Below are positions 32,868 to 41,814 of a stretch of DNA of 47,941 nt, in pieces (the first letter of the stretch is position 1; every line of letters begins with the position of its first letter). Where the stretch lies: the NCBI GenBank assembly GCA_947375135.1, contig CANCER010000027.1, forward strand, positions 1 through 47,941, read 5' to 3'. The notes under the pieces are model-generated. The model made no database searches. It saw only the letters and a program-made list of their open reading frames with translations, and had not been told where the DNA came from. This DNA comes from Comamonadaceae bacterium. GTDB lineage: Bacteria; Pseudomonadota; Gammaproteobacteria; Burkholderiales; Burkholderiaceae_C. The position numbers and the translations under genes are program-made.

Positions 32868-34973
32868 TTAGATCGGCAGGTTCAGGCTCAGTCCCAGCGT
32901 CCAGTTTTGCGGCAGACCGGGTTCATAGGACTGGGGCGGATTTGCAGTCTGGTTCACGAGAACCGAGCCTACGTAACGCTCGTCGCTGACGTTGTTGATG
33001 CGCGCATAGGCGGTGAGTGCACCCTTGCCCAAGTTCCAGCGCTGGCTGGCGCTCAGGTTGACCACGGTGTGGCCGTCAGCCGACTCGGTATTGGTGTCAT
33101 TGGCATAGATGCGTCCTGCTTGCACCATCTCCAAGCCCAAGCGCAACCCGCCGCGCTTGGCCGCGCCAGCCGGTTCACTGGTCCACGCCAGTTCCGAAAA
33201 CAGGGAGGTTTGTGGAATGCCGGGTAACTGCTTGCCCGACGCCACCGGGGTGGTGCCACTGGTAAAGCTTTGGGAGTAGTGCGCGTCAATCATGGAGGCA
33301 GAGGCGGTCAAGGCGAGGTGTGGTGTGAACTGCTTGCTACCGGACAACTCCCAGCCGGTGCGCGAAGTTCCGGGCGCATTCTGGTAGGCGTTTTGTCCCA
33401 AGCTGTTGCGCAGAACGACGATTTCGTCCACCGTGTCGATCTGATAGAGCGCCAAATCCACGCGCGATGTATCGGACGGTACCCACTTCGTACCCAACTC
33501 GTAGTGCTGGCTGCTGGAGGCATTGAGGGTGGTGTTGAACTGGCCCAGCAACAACGTGTTGCTGGCGGGCTTGGGCAGGTAGGCCATTTCAGCTAGCGTG
33601 GGCGTTTCGAACCCTTTTCCGTAATTGGCATACAGATTCAGGTTCTCGCTGACATGCCAAGTCACACCCAAGACCGGGCTGGTCGCTTGGTAAGACACAT
33701 TGCCTGAGCCATTCGGGTCATTGACGCTGACGGGGTAGTAGTCGTCGCTGACAAAGCGCACGGAGCTACTGCGCAAGCCCGCAGCAATCGAAACCCGGTC
33801 GGATACCAGTGCCGTGCCTTGCACGAACAAGTCGCTGTTCTCGGACTGGTTGTCTTCACTGCGAGTGCTTGGCCCTGACTTCTGTCCTTTCAACGTATCC
33901 CCACCCTGACGGTATTCACGCGAGCGGTCGAACTCATAACCTGCAGCCCAATTCACCGGGATGTCAGACCAGACCGCATGCGCGTTGTATTGCAGGCCTA
34001 CCCCGTAGTAGGCGCGGTTCAGGCCGACCCATTTGTTGCTGGCCAAGTACTGCGTATTTTCCCGCGTACCGTAGTAAGCGCGGCCAGTAAGAGAACGGTC
34101 CTGATCCAAGGTGTAGGTAGCGGAACTGCCCAATTGGTTTTGCAACACCGCTTTACGCGTCAGGGTGCTGATCGCGCTGGTACCGGCAGCCGATGGGTCT
34201 TTAATGAGTTGCGCCCGCGTCAACCCCAGCGGATCCTGTGCCAGCGGCATGTCAAACTGGTTGAACACCATGTTGACGTGCAACTGCTCGTTGAGGTCAA
34301 AGCCCAGCTTGCCGTTGAACTGCTTGCGCTCGGTAAAGCTGTTGGCACGGTAGCCGTCGATGGTCATAGTGCCGTAGTCGGCCAGGATGCCCACCGTTCC
34401 CACGGTGTCGCCGAACTGGTAATCGGCGCGGTGCAGGCCGTAGGAGCCCGCGTAATATTGGTAACCCACTTCCGCTTCTTTGGGCGCGGCCTTGCTGAAG
34501 GCCTGGATCACGCCGCCCGAGGAGTTGCCATACATCAGTGCCAGCGGGCCGCGCAGCACTTCGATGTGGTCGGTAGAGGTCAGGCTGATGGAGGAACCCT
34601 GTCCCTGGCCGTCCGGCGTGGTGGCGGGAATGCCGTCAATCAACAGGCGGATGCCGCGAATGCCAAAGGCCGAGCGTGCGCCGAAGCCGCGGATCGATAC
34701 CTGCAAATCCTGCGCGTAGTTTTGCCGGTCCAGGATCGTCAGGCCGGGCACGCGGTTGAGTGACTCCGACAGATTGACCTGAGGGCCACTGCTTTGAATC
34801 GTGTCACGCGACACGCTTTGCACGGCTGCGGGTGCATCAAAGCTGCGTTGCTCACTGCGCGAAACGGTTACCACGACTTCGCCGAGGTCTTGTGCCAGCG
34901 CGGGGATCGCACTGATCACGCCCAGGAGGGTGAGTGAGTGAACCAATAAATTTGTTTTGTAGGGTGTGACCAT
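32868..34973 (-). CDS. pqqU: TonB-dependent outer-membrane receptor, PqqU (YncD)-like, probable PQQ importer
   Basis: 701-residue outer-membrane receptor from ATG 34973; an ATG/other start 141 bases upstream gives no signal peptide. The signal peptide ends around Ala27, followed by a TonB-box-like EVVVTVS at residues 32-38. The plug domain carries NLSESLNRVPGL, RQNYAQDLQVSIRGFG and DGIPATTPDGQGQ, which closely match E. coli YncD (PqqU), the TonB-dependent PQQ uptake receptor; the barrel also shares LNLYANYGKGFETPTL and DEIVV segments. It is divergent from a periplasmic PQQ-dependent dehydrogenase gene, which strengthens a PQQ role. Siderophore transport cannot be excluded from sequence alone. 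Confidence 0.8.
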   Translation of the reverse strand: MVTPYKTNLLVHSLTLLGVISAIPALAQDLGEVVVTVSRSEQRSFDAPAAVQSVSRDTIQSSGPQVNLSESLNRVPGLTILDRQNYAQDLQVSIRGFGARSAFGIRGIRLLIDGIPATTPDGQGQGSSISLTSTDHIEVLRGPLALMYGNSSGGVIQAFSKAAPKEAEVGYQYYAGSYGLHRADYQFGDTVGTVGILADYGTMTIDGYRANSFTERKQFNGKLGFDLNEQLHVNMVFNQFDMPLAQDPLGLTRAQLIKDPSAAGTSAISTLTRKAVLQNQLGSSATYTLDQDRSLTGRAYYGTRENTQYLASNKWVGLNRAYYGVGLQYNAHAVWSDIPVNWAAGYEFDRSREYRQGGDTLKGQKSGPSTRSEDNQSENSDLFVQGTALVSDRVSIAAGLRSSSVRFVSDDYYPVSVNDPNGSGNVSYQATSPVLGVTWHVSENLNLYANYGKGFETPTLAEMAYLPKPASNTLLLGQFNTTLNASSSQHYELGTKWVPSDTSRVDLALYQIDTVDEIVVLRNSLGQNAYQNAPGTSRTGWELSGSKQFTPHLALTASASMIDAHYSQSFTSGTTPVASGKQLPGIPQTSLFSELAWTSEPAGAAKRGGLRLGLEMVQAGRIYANDTNTESADGHTVVNLSASQRWNLGKGALTAYARINNVSDERYVGSVLVNQTANPPQSYEPGLPQNWTLGLSLNLPI

Positions 34974-35303
34974 GACTACCTGTCGCCTTGTAAAAATTGC
35001 TGCGGAGCTTGATGGATCGAGCGCTGCTTGCTTGTCTCCTGAACGACATGCATTTTGACGGAGCGCGCCGCAAACCCGCATGGATGTTGGGTTAGCGCAA
35101 AAAATTTTTCTCATTTTGAAATTTATTGCATGTCCTTGTGCAGAAAGATGCGCGTCTTTTGGGTCGCTTCCGTGACCTTTCGCGGGTTAACCCGATCCAC
35201 ATCAACCGTAGCTGTTTTCTACATTTGATGCAGTCCTCGGCAAGTGATTCGCATTTGACCGGGGCATCGGAAAAAAGTCGTCAACCTACATAAAGGCAAA
35301 ATT
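34974..35303. promoter_or_regulatory. Divergent pqqU-like / PQQ-dehydrogenase intergenic region
   Basis: A 330-base gap with no convincing ORF. It holds a perfect 12-bp palindrome CGGGTTAACCCG at 35183-35194, about 110 bases before the dehydrogenase start, and an AT-rich stretch with A and T runs around 35098-35130. A TTGACC hexamer at 35255-35260 could be a -35 element for the dehydrogenase, but no matching -10 was found. AAAGG at about 35292 is the probable ribosome-binding site for the GTG at 35304. The palindrome is the best candidate operator. No Fur box was recognised. Confidence 0.5.
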
Positions 35304-36581
35304 GTGAAACAGATCAAACTCACCTCGCTCGCACTGGCTGTTGCAACCTTGAGCGTAACGTCGGCCTTCGCCCAGGACGCCAACCTGTCCACGCTTCAGC
35401 GCATGGGCAATACGGCCACCAGCATGAACATTCCTTCCGTTCCCCAGGAAGGTAAGAATGCAGACGCGATTCGTGCCAATCTGAAAAAAGTCAAACTGCC
35501 GGATGGTTTCAAGATTGACCTGTACGCCGTGGTGCCGGATGCGCGCTACATGGCGGTTGCTCCCTCCACCAATATGTTGTTTGTCGGTACGCGCAAGACC
35601 ACGGTGTGGGCTGTGACCAACCGCAACAACGGCGATTCGGCAACCGAAGTCAAGGCCTTTGCCCCTTCGATCAAGTTCAGCAACCCCAATGGCGTTTGCT
35701 TCACAAAAGACGGTTTCCTAGTCGTTGCCGAATCGAATCGCATCCTGCATTTCCCTGCCGCTGAGTATTTCTATGAAGGCCCGGACGTTGCAGTGGGCGA
35801 AGTGGTTGCGCAAGGCAAACTGATCCCTGTTGAAGAGCAATCGTTCAACCACACTGGCCGTGTTTGCAAGGTGGCTGCAGACGGCAAAATTTTCGTCAGC
35901 ATGGGTCAGCCCTACAACGTTCAGCCAGCCGAAAAAGTCGCGCTGTTTGAAGAACTGGGCATTGGTGGCGTGCTGCGCTTCAACGGCCTGGATGGAAGCG
36001 GCCGCACGGTGTATTCCAAGGGCATGCGCAACCCGGCCGGCCTGAGCATCGGCCCCAAGGGTGACATCTGGACTACCGACAACCAAGTCGACGGTCTGGG
36101 CGATGACATTCCTCCAGGCGAGTTGAACAAGCTCACCAAGGCGGGCGAGCATTTCGGCTTCCCCTATTACAACGGACACTTCAAGGTGGCTGGCTCTCCT
36201 GCAGCAGCTGACCTGAAGGACATGAAGGAGCCCGCCGGCGCCATCTTCCCGCAAGTCGAGTTTCCTGCGCACCAGGCCCAACTCGGCGTGACACATTACA
36301 CCGGCAAGGCCTTCCCTGCGAAGTACCAGAACGGCCTGTTTGTGGCATCCCACGGTTCCTGGAACCGCACCGTGCCTAGCGGCTACCTGGTCAACTTCGT
36401 GCCAATCAAGGCCGACGGCAATGCGGGCCCGGCCGAAGTGTTTGCCGAAGGCTTCCTGGATAAAGTGACGGGACGTGCGCTGGCTCGCCCGGTGGATGTG
36501 GCCAATTTGCCTGACGGCTCCATCCTGGTGTCTGACGATTACGCCGGTGCGATCTATCGCATCAGCTACACCGGCATGTAA
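35304..36581 (+). CDS. Periplasmic PQQ-dependent sugar/sorbosone dehydrogenase-like protein
   Basis: 425-residue protein with a signal peptide (cleavage after SAFA, residue 23) and a six-bladed beta-propeller of the soluble glucose / L-sorbosone dehydrogenase family. Propeller motifs are NPNGVCF, NHTGRVCKVAADGKIFVSMG, GMRNPAGLSIGPKGDIWTTD, the PPGELNKLTKAGEHFGFPYY loop and a C-terminal LPDGSILVSDDYAGAIYRI. PQQ would be the redox cofactor in the periplasm, with electrons passing to a cytochrome. No CxxCH haem site is present in the protein itself. Start is GTG with AAAGG upstream. The substrate is unknown. Divergent from the PqqU-like receptor; a small cytochrome c gene follows after an intrinsic terminator. 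Confidence 0.87.
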   Translation: MKQIKLTSLALAVATLSVTSAFAQDANLSTLQRMGNTATSMNIPSVPQEGKNADAIRANLKKVKLPDGFKIDLYAVVPDARYMAVAPSTNMLFVGTRKTTVWAVTNRNNGDSATEVKAFAPSIKFSNPNGVCFTKDGFLVVAESNRILHFPAAEYFYEGPDVAVGEVVAQGKLIPVEEQSFNHTGRVCKVAADGKIFVSMGQPYNVQPAEKVALFEELGIGGVLRFNGLDGSGRTVYSKGMRNPAGLSIGPKGDIWTTDNQVDGLGDDIPPGELNKLTKAGEHFGFPYYNGHFKVAGSPAAADLKDMKEPAGAIFPQVEFPAHQAQLGVTHYTGKAFPAKYQNGLFVASHGSWNRTVPSGYLVNFVPIKADGNAGPAEVFAEGFLDKVTGRALARPVDVANLPDGSILVSDDYAGAIYRISYTGM

Positions 36582-36592
36582 TCCAGGATCAG

Positions 36593-36655
36593 GCACGGGC
36601 CCTGTGCCCGTGCTCGCTACCTATACGGGGCTCCTGATTGGAGCCCCTTGTTTTT
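36593..36655 (+). terminator. Tandem hairpins with intrinsic terminator after the PQQ dehydrogenase
   Basis: The first hairpin is GCACGGG (36593-36599) pairing with CCCGTGC (36607-36613). The second is an intrinsic terminator: GGGGCTCC (36627-36634) and GGAGCCCC (36640-36647) around a 5-base loop, followed by TTGTTTTT (36648-36655). It lies between the dehydrogenase stop and the cytochrome c gene 14 bases further on, so it could end the first transcript or attenuate expression of the cytochrome. Confidence 0.85.
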
Positions 36656-36668
36656 ATACAGAGTCACC

Positions 36669-36983
36669 ATGAAGAACCTATTCTTTTTTTTCCTGATGTG
36701 CATTGCGCTCCCCGGCTTTGCCGATGATGTGGCGGCCGGTCGCCTCAAAGCAGAAGTGGCATGTTCTCTTTGCCATGGCCCCAATGGGGTCGCCTCGCTC
36801 CCCAATGCGCCCCATTTGGCAGGCCAACAGGCCATTTATGTGAGCGAGCAGCTGAGGAATTACCGCAGCGGCAAGCGTCAGAACGAAGTCATGAACATGA
36901 TTGCCAAGCCATTGACGGACTCTGAAATCACCCAACTCGCGGCCTGGTTCAGTGCCATCAAAGTTACGGTTGAGTCGCCCTGA
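36669..36983 (+). CDS. Small periplasmic class I cytochrome c
   Basis: 104-residue protein from ATG 36669 with a signal peptide (about residues 1-18, cleaved after GFA). One haem-binding CSLCH motif lies at residues 32-36 and the distal Met ligand is probably Met77 (MNMIAKPLT). The pattern resembles cytochrome c4/c5-type monodomain proteins (APHLAGQQAIYVSEQLRNYR). As the next gene after the periplasmic PQQ dehydrogenase it is a plausible electron acceptor, although an intrinsic terminator separates the two. A longer start upstream would lie in the terminator T-run and is rejected. Confidence 0.9.
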   Translation: MKNLFFFFLMCIALPGFADDVAAGRLKAEVACSLCHGPNGVASLPNAPHLAGQQAIYVSEQLRNYRSGKRQNEVMNMIAKPLTDSEITQLAAWFSAIKVTVESP

Positions 36984-37144
36984 TTGCTCGCCTCCATTCC
37001 ATCCGGGCCGGGGATTTCATACGCCCTTTAGCACCGGGAACGTCAACGGCGAATCGATGGGCGTGAAGCCCGCAACCCTGTGCCGGGATGGAGTACAGTG
37101 CAAGCGAGGTTTCCACCAACATCCAACAGCAGAAGGAAGACACC

Positions 37145-37792
37145 ATGAGCGATTCAGACAGCACGGGTTTCGGCAAGTTCGTACCGGGTTTCGACTTCCT
37201 GCAAAACCTGGCCAAGGGTGCCAGCGCCAATGTTCCCCAAATGCCCAGTGTCGGCAACTGGATTGCGCCCACGCTGAACGTGGAAGAGTTGGATAAGCGC
37301 ATCGGGGAACTCAAGAACGTCCAGTTTTGGCTGGAGCAAAACTCGCGCGCACTGTCAGCCACCATCCAGGCGCTCGAAGTGCAAAAGATGACCTTGGCGA
37401 CGCTCAAGAGCATGAACTTCAATCTGGGTGACCTCGCCAATGCCTTCAAAGTGAAGGCGGAGGATACGGTCGCTTCGACGGTACACAAGGCCACCGAAAA
37501 GGCCGCAGCGACTGCTGAGGCCGTGGGCGACATCGCCGGCGGTGCCAGCCATAGCGCACACAAAGCGGCCGAGGCCGCAACGGGCGCTATGGTCGACCCG
37601 CTGCAGCTCTGGGGTTCGCTGACACAACAGTTTCAGAGCATTGCCGCCAGCGCCATGAGAGAAGTGGAAGCCCAGGGCAAGACCATGGCCGAAGACATTG
37701 CCAAGCAAGCCGTCAAGGCCACCACGGCCAAGAAGCCCGCTGCCAAGAAGGCAGCCAGCGGGGTACCGGCGCGAAAGAGCGCGGGTCGATAA
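37145..37792 (+). CDS. phaM: PhaM-type polyhydroxyalkanoate granule protein
   Basis: 215-residue protein resembling Ralstonia PhaM, which activates PHA synthase and links PHB granules to the nucleoid. The core (about residues 10-110) has PTLNVEELDKRIGELKNVQF and WLEQNSRALSATIQALEVQK. The C-terminal tail (about 190-215) is a lysine/alanine/proline-rich histone-like segment (AKKPAAKKAAS) suited to DNA binding. ATG 37145 has a GAAGGAAG ribosome-binding site upstream; the frame continues 19 codons 5' without similarity. It suggests the organism stores PHB. FIST follows after 27 bases on the same strand, but no functional link is known. Confidence 0.88.
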   Translation: MSDSDSTGFGKFVPGFDFLQNLAKGASANVPQMPSVGNWIAPTLNVEELDKRIGELKNVQFWLEQNSRALSATIQALEVQKMTLATLKSMNFNLGDLANAFKVKAEDTVASTVHKATEKAAATAEAVGDIAGGASHSAHKAAEAATGAMVDPLQLWGSLTQQFQSIAASAMREVEAQGKTMAEDIAKQAVKATTAKKPAAKKAASGVPARKSAGR

Positions 37793-37819
37793 CAGAGAGA
37801 TGGACACACTGCGCAGCGT

Positions 37820-39070
37820 ATGAAACTTTTTCCCTATGGCCATGCCACCCATCCGCAGTGGCAAATGGCCGCCGCGCTGGTTCTTGCCCAGTTGCGCGCG
37901 CAGATGACTTTGCATGGTTACGCTGCCAACCCCACGCTGGCGCTGCTCTACATCACCGACCACTATGCCGCCCAGGCGCAGGACATTCTGGAATATTTGG
38001 GTGGCGAGCTGCCGCTGGTTACCGACTGGTCCGGCACGGTGGGGGTGGGAATCTGCTCCAACAATGTGGAGTACTTTGACGAACCGGCCCTGGCCGTGAT
38101 GCTGCTGGAGTTGCCGCCCGAGCAGTACCGGGTTTTTTCCGGCGTGGCTCCCTTGGGGCTGGGTTTTGAAGTGAACAGCGCACTGGTCCATGCGGACGGT
38201 GGGACGCCCGATGTGGGCGAACTGGTTTTCGAACTTGCGCACCGTACCGACTCCGGCTTTCTGTTCGGTGGTCTTTCCTCCAGCCGCTCGGCGAGTGTGC
38301 AGTTTGCCGTCGCTGGTGACGGCAATATCAGCGGGCAGGGAGGCGCCAGTGGCGTCTTTAGCGGTGGTATGAGCGGCGTGGCTTTCGGTCCCGGCGTGGG
38401 CCTGGTGTCCCGCGTCACCCAGGGTTGCAAGCCGGTGTCCAAGGCCCGTACGGTGACTGCGGCCGACCACAACCTGATCCTGGAACTGGATGGTGAGCCG
38501 GCGCTGGATGTGCTACTGGCCGACCTGAACATATCGTTGGAGCGGCCGCAGGAGGCGTTGGAAGTGGTGCGCGCCACCCTGGTCGGGCTGGCCGGGGCAG
38601 ACGGTGAGCCCGTGCGCCAGACCGGTAACTTTGGCAATGACGTCACGGTGCGCCACATCATCGGGCTGGATCCGGCGCGCCGCGGCGTGGCCATCGGTGA
38701 CCGTGCCGAGGCGGGTATGCGCATGGCGTTTTGCCAGCGCAACACCCAGGCGGCCAGGGCGGATCTGATGCGCGTGTGCGCTGAAATCCGTGAAGAGCTG
38801 GAGCCGGCCGACATGCCACTGCAAACCGCCACTGCCTTGGCCGCGTCCGAACTGGAGGCTGCACCACATCCGGCCCGGCGCATCGCCGGTGCCGTGTATG
38901 TCAGTTGCACCGGTCGCGGTGGGCCGCATTTCGGTGGGCCCAGCGCCGAGCTTCAACTGGTGCGCAAGGCCTTGGGCGATGTGCCCCTGGTCGGGTTTTT
39001 TGCCGGGGGAGAAATCGCCTATGACCACCTGTATGGCTACACCGGCGTACTCACCGTGTTCACCACCTAA
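37820..39070 (+). CDS. FIST domain sensory protein
   Basis: 416-residue protein with FIST_N (about residues 30-230, including the SGTVGVGI and LFGGLSSSR segments) and FIST_C domains (about 235-390, with the GNFGNDVTVRHIIGLDP and CTGRGGPHFGGPSAE segments). FIST domains are predicted small-ligand sensors found in bacterial signalling proteins. No output domain or signal peptide is attached. The chemoreceptor-like gene starts 14 bases downstream, so the two are probably cotranscribed, and the FIST protein may supply its sensory input. Ligand unknown. Confidence 0.9.
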   Translation: MKLFPYGHATHPQWQMAAALVLAQLRAQMTLHGYAANPTLALLYITDHYAAQAQDILEYLGGELPLVTDWSGTVGVGICSNNVEYFDEPALAVMLLELPPEQYRVFSGVAPLGLGFEVNSALVHADGGTPDVGELVFELAHRTDSGFLFGGLSSSRSASVQFAVAGDGNISGQGGASGVFSGGMSGVAFGPGVGLVSRVTQGCKPVSKARTVTAADHNLILELDGEPALDVLLADLNISLERPQEALEVVRATLVGLAGADGEPVRQTGNFGNDVTVRHIIGLDPARRGVAIGDRAEAGMRMAFCQRNTQAARADLMRVCAEIREELEPADMPLQTATALAASELEAAPHPARRIAGAVYVSCTGRGGPHFGGPSAELQLVRKALGDVPLVGFFAGGEIAYDHLYGYTGVLTVFTT

Positions 39071-39084
39071 ATAGCCTGCTGGAA

Positions 39085-39864
39085 TTGGCCATCAGTCGCT
39101 ACGTCATCACAACGCCCACCCTGCGTCAATGGGGTTTTGGTTTGCTGGTCTTGCTGCTTGTTTCCATGGGTGGGTTCAGCTTCCTCAAGGCCAGCGATGC
39201 CGGCAAGGCCTTTGGCGATGCGGTGGACAACCGCTACCGCAAGATCAGCGCCCTGCAGGCCCTCCATGACCGGGTCGCGGAGTCCGGTCGCATGCAGCGT
39301 GACCTGCTGCTGTTGACAGATGCGGATGGCATCCGCTCTGCCGCGCAAGCCATGGCGGCCCTGCAAAAGGGAAACACCGCCCTGCTGTCCACTCTCGAGC
39401 CGACCTTCACGTCAGACAAAGAGCGTGCGCTGTTCAAAGCCATTTCCGACGGGCAGACGCAGTACCTTGCGGCCAGTCAGCGCTTCATGGGTCCGGCGTC
39501 CTCCGGGGCACAGGAACTGGCCGGGATGCTCCTGCAGACCGACATGGCACCGACAGAACAGACCTATCTTGCTGCGCTGGCGGCGATGCGCACATTTCAG
39601 GAAGCGCAGATGCAGTCTGCCAACGCGGACACCGCCGCAGGCATCCGCCAGATCCAAACCACCTGGGTGCTTGCGGGTGTATGCGGCCTGCTGGTAGCCA
39701 TCGGATATTTCAGCAAGCCCCTCAAACCAGAGGAGCGGCGCCTCGTGGCCCGGCCTCAGCAGCAAGCTGCTGCCCGGCCTTCCAAGGCAACTGAACAAGC
39801 GGCACCTCCGCTGAAAGCGAAGGTCGCAGTAGCGGGTGGCAAAGAGGAGTGGGAAGCTTTTTAA
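39085..39864 (+). CDS. Chemoreceptor-like protein lacking HAMP and signalling domains, with CheR/CheB-docking pentapeptide
   Basis: 259-residue protein starting at TTG 39085. Helix TM1 spans about residues 16-36, a 4HB_MCP-like periplasmic helical bundle 37-190 (DNRYRKISALQALHDRVAESGR), and TM2 about 194-209. Directly after TM2 the sequence has SKPLK, as at the start of a HAMP domain, then a short proline/alanine-rich tail and the C terminus KEEWEAF. WExF is the docking site of CheR/CheB at the end of methyl-accepting proteins. The roughly 300-residue HAMP-plus-signalling segment is absent. It could be an in-frame deletion of a normal receptor or a dedicated protein that tethers CheR/CheB. 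The TTG start has a weak ribosome-binding site. Confidence 0.7.
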   Translation: MAISRYVITTPTLRQWGFGLLVLLLVSMGGFSFLKASDAGKAFGDAVDNRYRKISALQALHDRVAESGRMQRDLLLLTDADGIRSAAQAMAALQKGNTALLSTLEPTFTSDKERALFKAISDGQTQYLAASQRFMGPASSGAQELAGMLLQTDMAPTEQTYLAALAAMRTFQEAQMQSANADTAAGIRQIQTTWVLAGVCGLLVAIGYFSKPLKPEERRLVARPQQQAAARPSKATEQAAPPLKAKVAVAGGKEEWEAF

Positions 39865-39873
39865 ACGTGGGGG

Positions 39874-41106
<1,233 letters not shown>

Positions 41107-41121
41107 TTACGCCGGGCCTGA

Positions 41122-41167
41122 TTTACCTTTTTAATCGCTTGGATTTATACTTCGCTTTGCTTCACAC
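41122..41167 (+). promoter_or_regulatory. Predicted vapBC promoter with overlapping dyad
   Basis: TTTACC at 41122-41127 and TATACT at 41146-41151 form a plausible -35/-10 pair (18-base spacer). A small dyad CTTTG...CAAAG (41155-41159 and 41167 region, 7-base loop) lies just past the predicted start site, a typical place for a toxin-antitoxin autorepressor. AAAGGA lies about 7 bases before the vapB ATG. Not tested. Confidence 0.45.
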
Positions 41168-41185
41168 AAAGTAAAGGATTGCCAC

Positions 41186-41422
41186 ATGTCTGAAATACTG
41201 GAAGTAGAGGCCATCGTCTCCAGCAAGGGCCAGGTCACCCTGCCGGCCGCTATGCGCGCCAAGCTGGGTATCACGGCCGGGTCGCACATCCACTTCGAGC
41301 TGCGCGGGAACGAGCTCATCATCAAGCCGGAGCTGCCCATGAGCGCCTATCGCGGCATGCTCAAGGGCTACGATCTGGGTGATATCGAGCCTGAAAAAGA
41401 GCCGGATCGGGAGTTTGAATGA
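41186..41422 (+). CDS. vapB: AbrB/MazE-type antitoxin (VapB)
   Basis: 78-residue antitoxin with a swapped-hairpin AbrB/SpoVT DNA-binding fold (SSKGQVTLPAAMRAKLGI, then HIHFELRGNELIIKP) at residues 12-48 and an acidic C-terminal tail (EPEKEPDREFE) that should block the toxin. The ATG has AAAGGA upstream. The stop overlaps the toxin ATG by 4 bases, giving translational coupling. The pair should autoregulate through the promoter region at 41122-41167. Confidence 0.9.
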   Translation: MSEILEVEAIVSSKGQVTLPAAMRAKLGITAGSHIHFELRGNELIIKPELPMSAYRGMLKGYDLGDIEPEKEPDREFE

Positions 41423-41793
41423 ACGTCGTCGATTCATCAGGCTGGATTGAGTACCTGCAGGACACCGATCGGGCCGACCTGTTTGCTGAGGCGATCGAGG
41501 ACCGTCACGCCTTGCTGGTGCCCACCATCGCCCTGTTCGAAGTGCACAAGGTGCTGAGCCGCAGCCTGCCCGCCGACCTGGTGAACCGCTGCCTGGACGT
41601 GATGCGCCTGGGCCGTGTGCTGGACCTGACCGACCCGCGCGCCATTGCCGCGTCCCAAGTCGCCGCCAAGCACAAACTGGCCATGGCCGATGCCGCCATG
41701 TACAGCATGGCGCAGGAATTTGGCGCCACCTTCTGGACCCAGGATGTGGACTATGCGGGGCTGGACGGCGTGCAGTACTGCGCCAAGCCCTGA
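41419..41793 (+). CDS. vapC: PIN-domain toxin (VapC)
   Basis: 124-residue PIN-domain ribonuclease toxin. The acidic metal-binding residues are visible: Asp5 (MNVVDSSGW), Glu41 (ALFEVHK), Asp91 (AMADAAMY) and Asp109 (TQDVDY). VapC toxins cleave specific RNAs, often initiator tRNA or rRNA. It overlaps vapB by 4 bases. The pair sits between tgt and a DMT transporter/queA, on the opposite strand from all of them. Confidence 0.93.
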   Translation: MNVVDSSGWIEYLQDTDRADLFAEAIEDRHALLVPTIALFEVHKVLSRSLPADLVNRCLDVMRLGRVLDLTDPRAIAASQVAAKHKLAMADAAMYSMAQEFGATFWTQDVDYAGLDGVQYCAKP

Positions 41794-41814
41794 CGCCACC
41801 TGCGACAACCCGCG

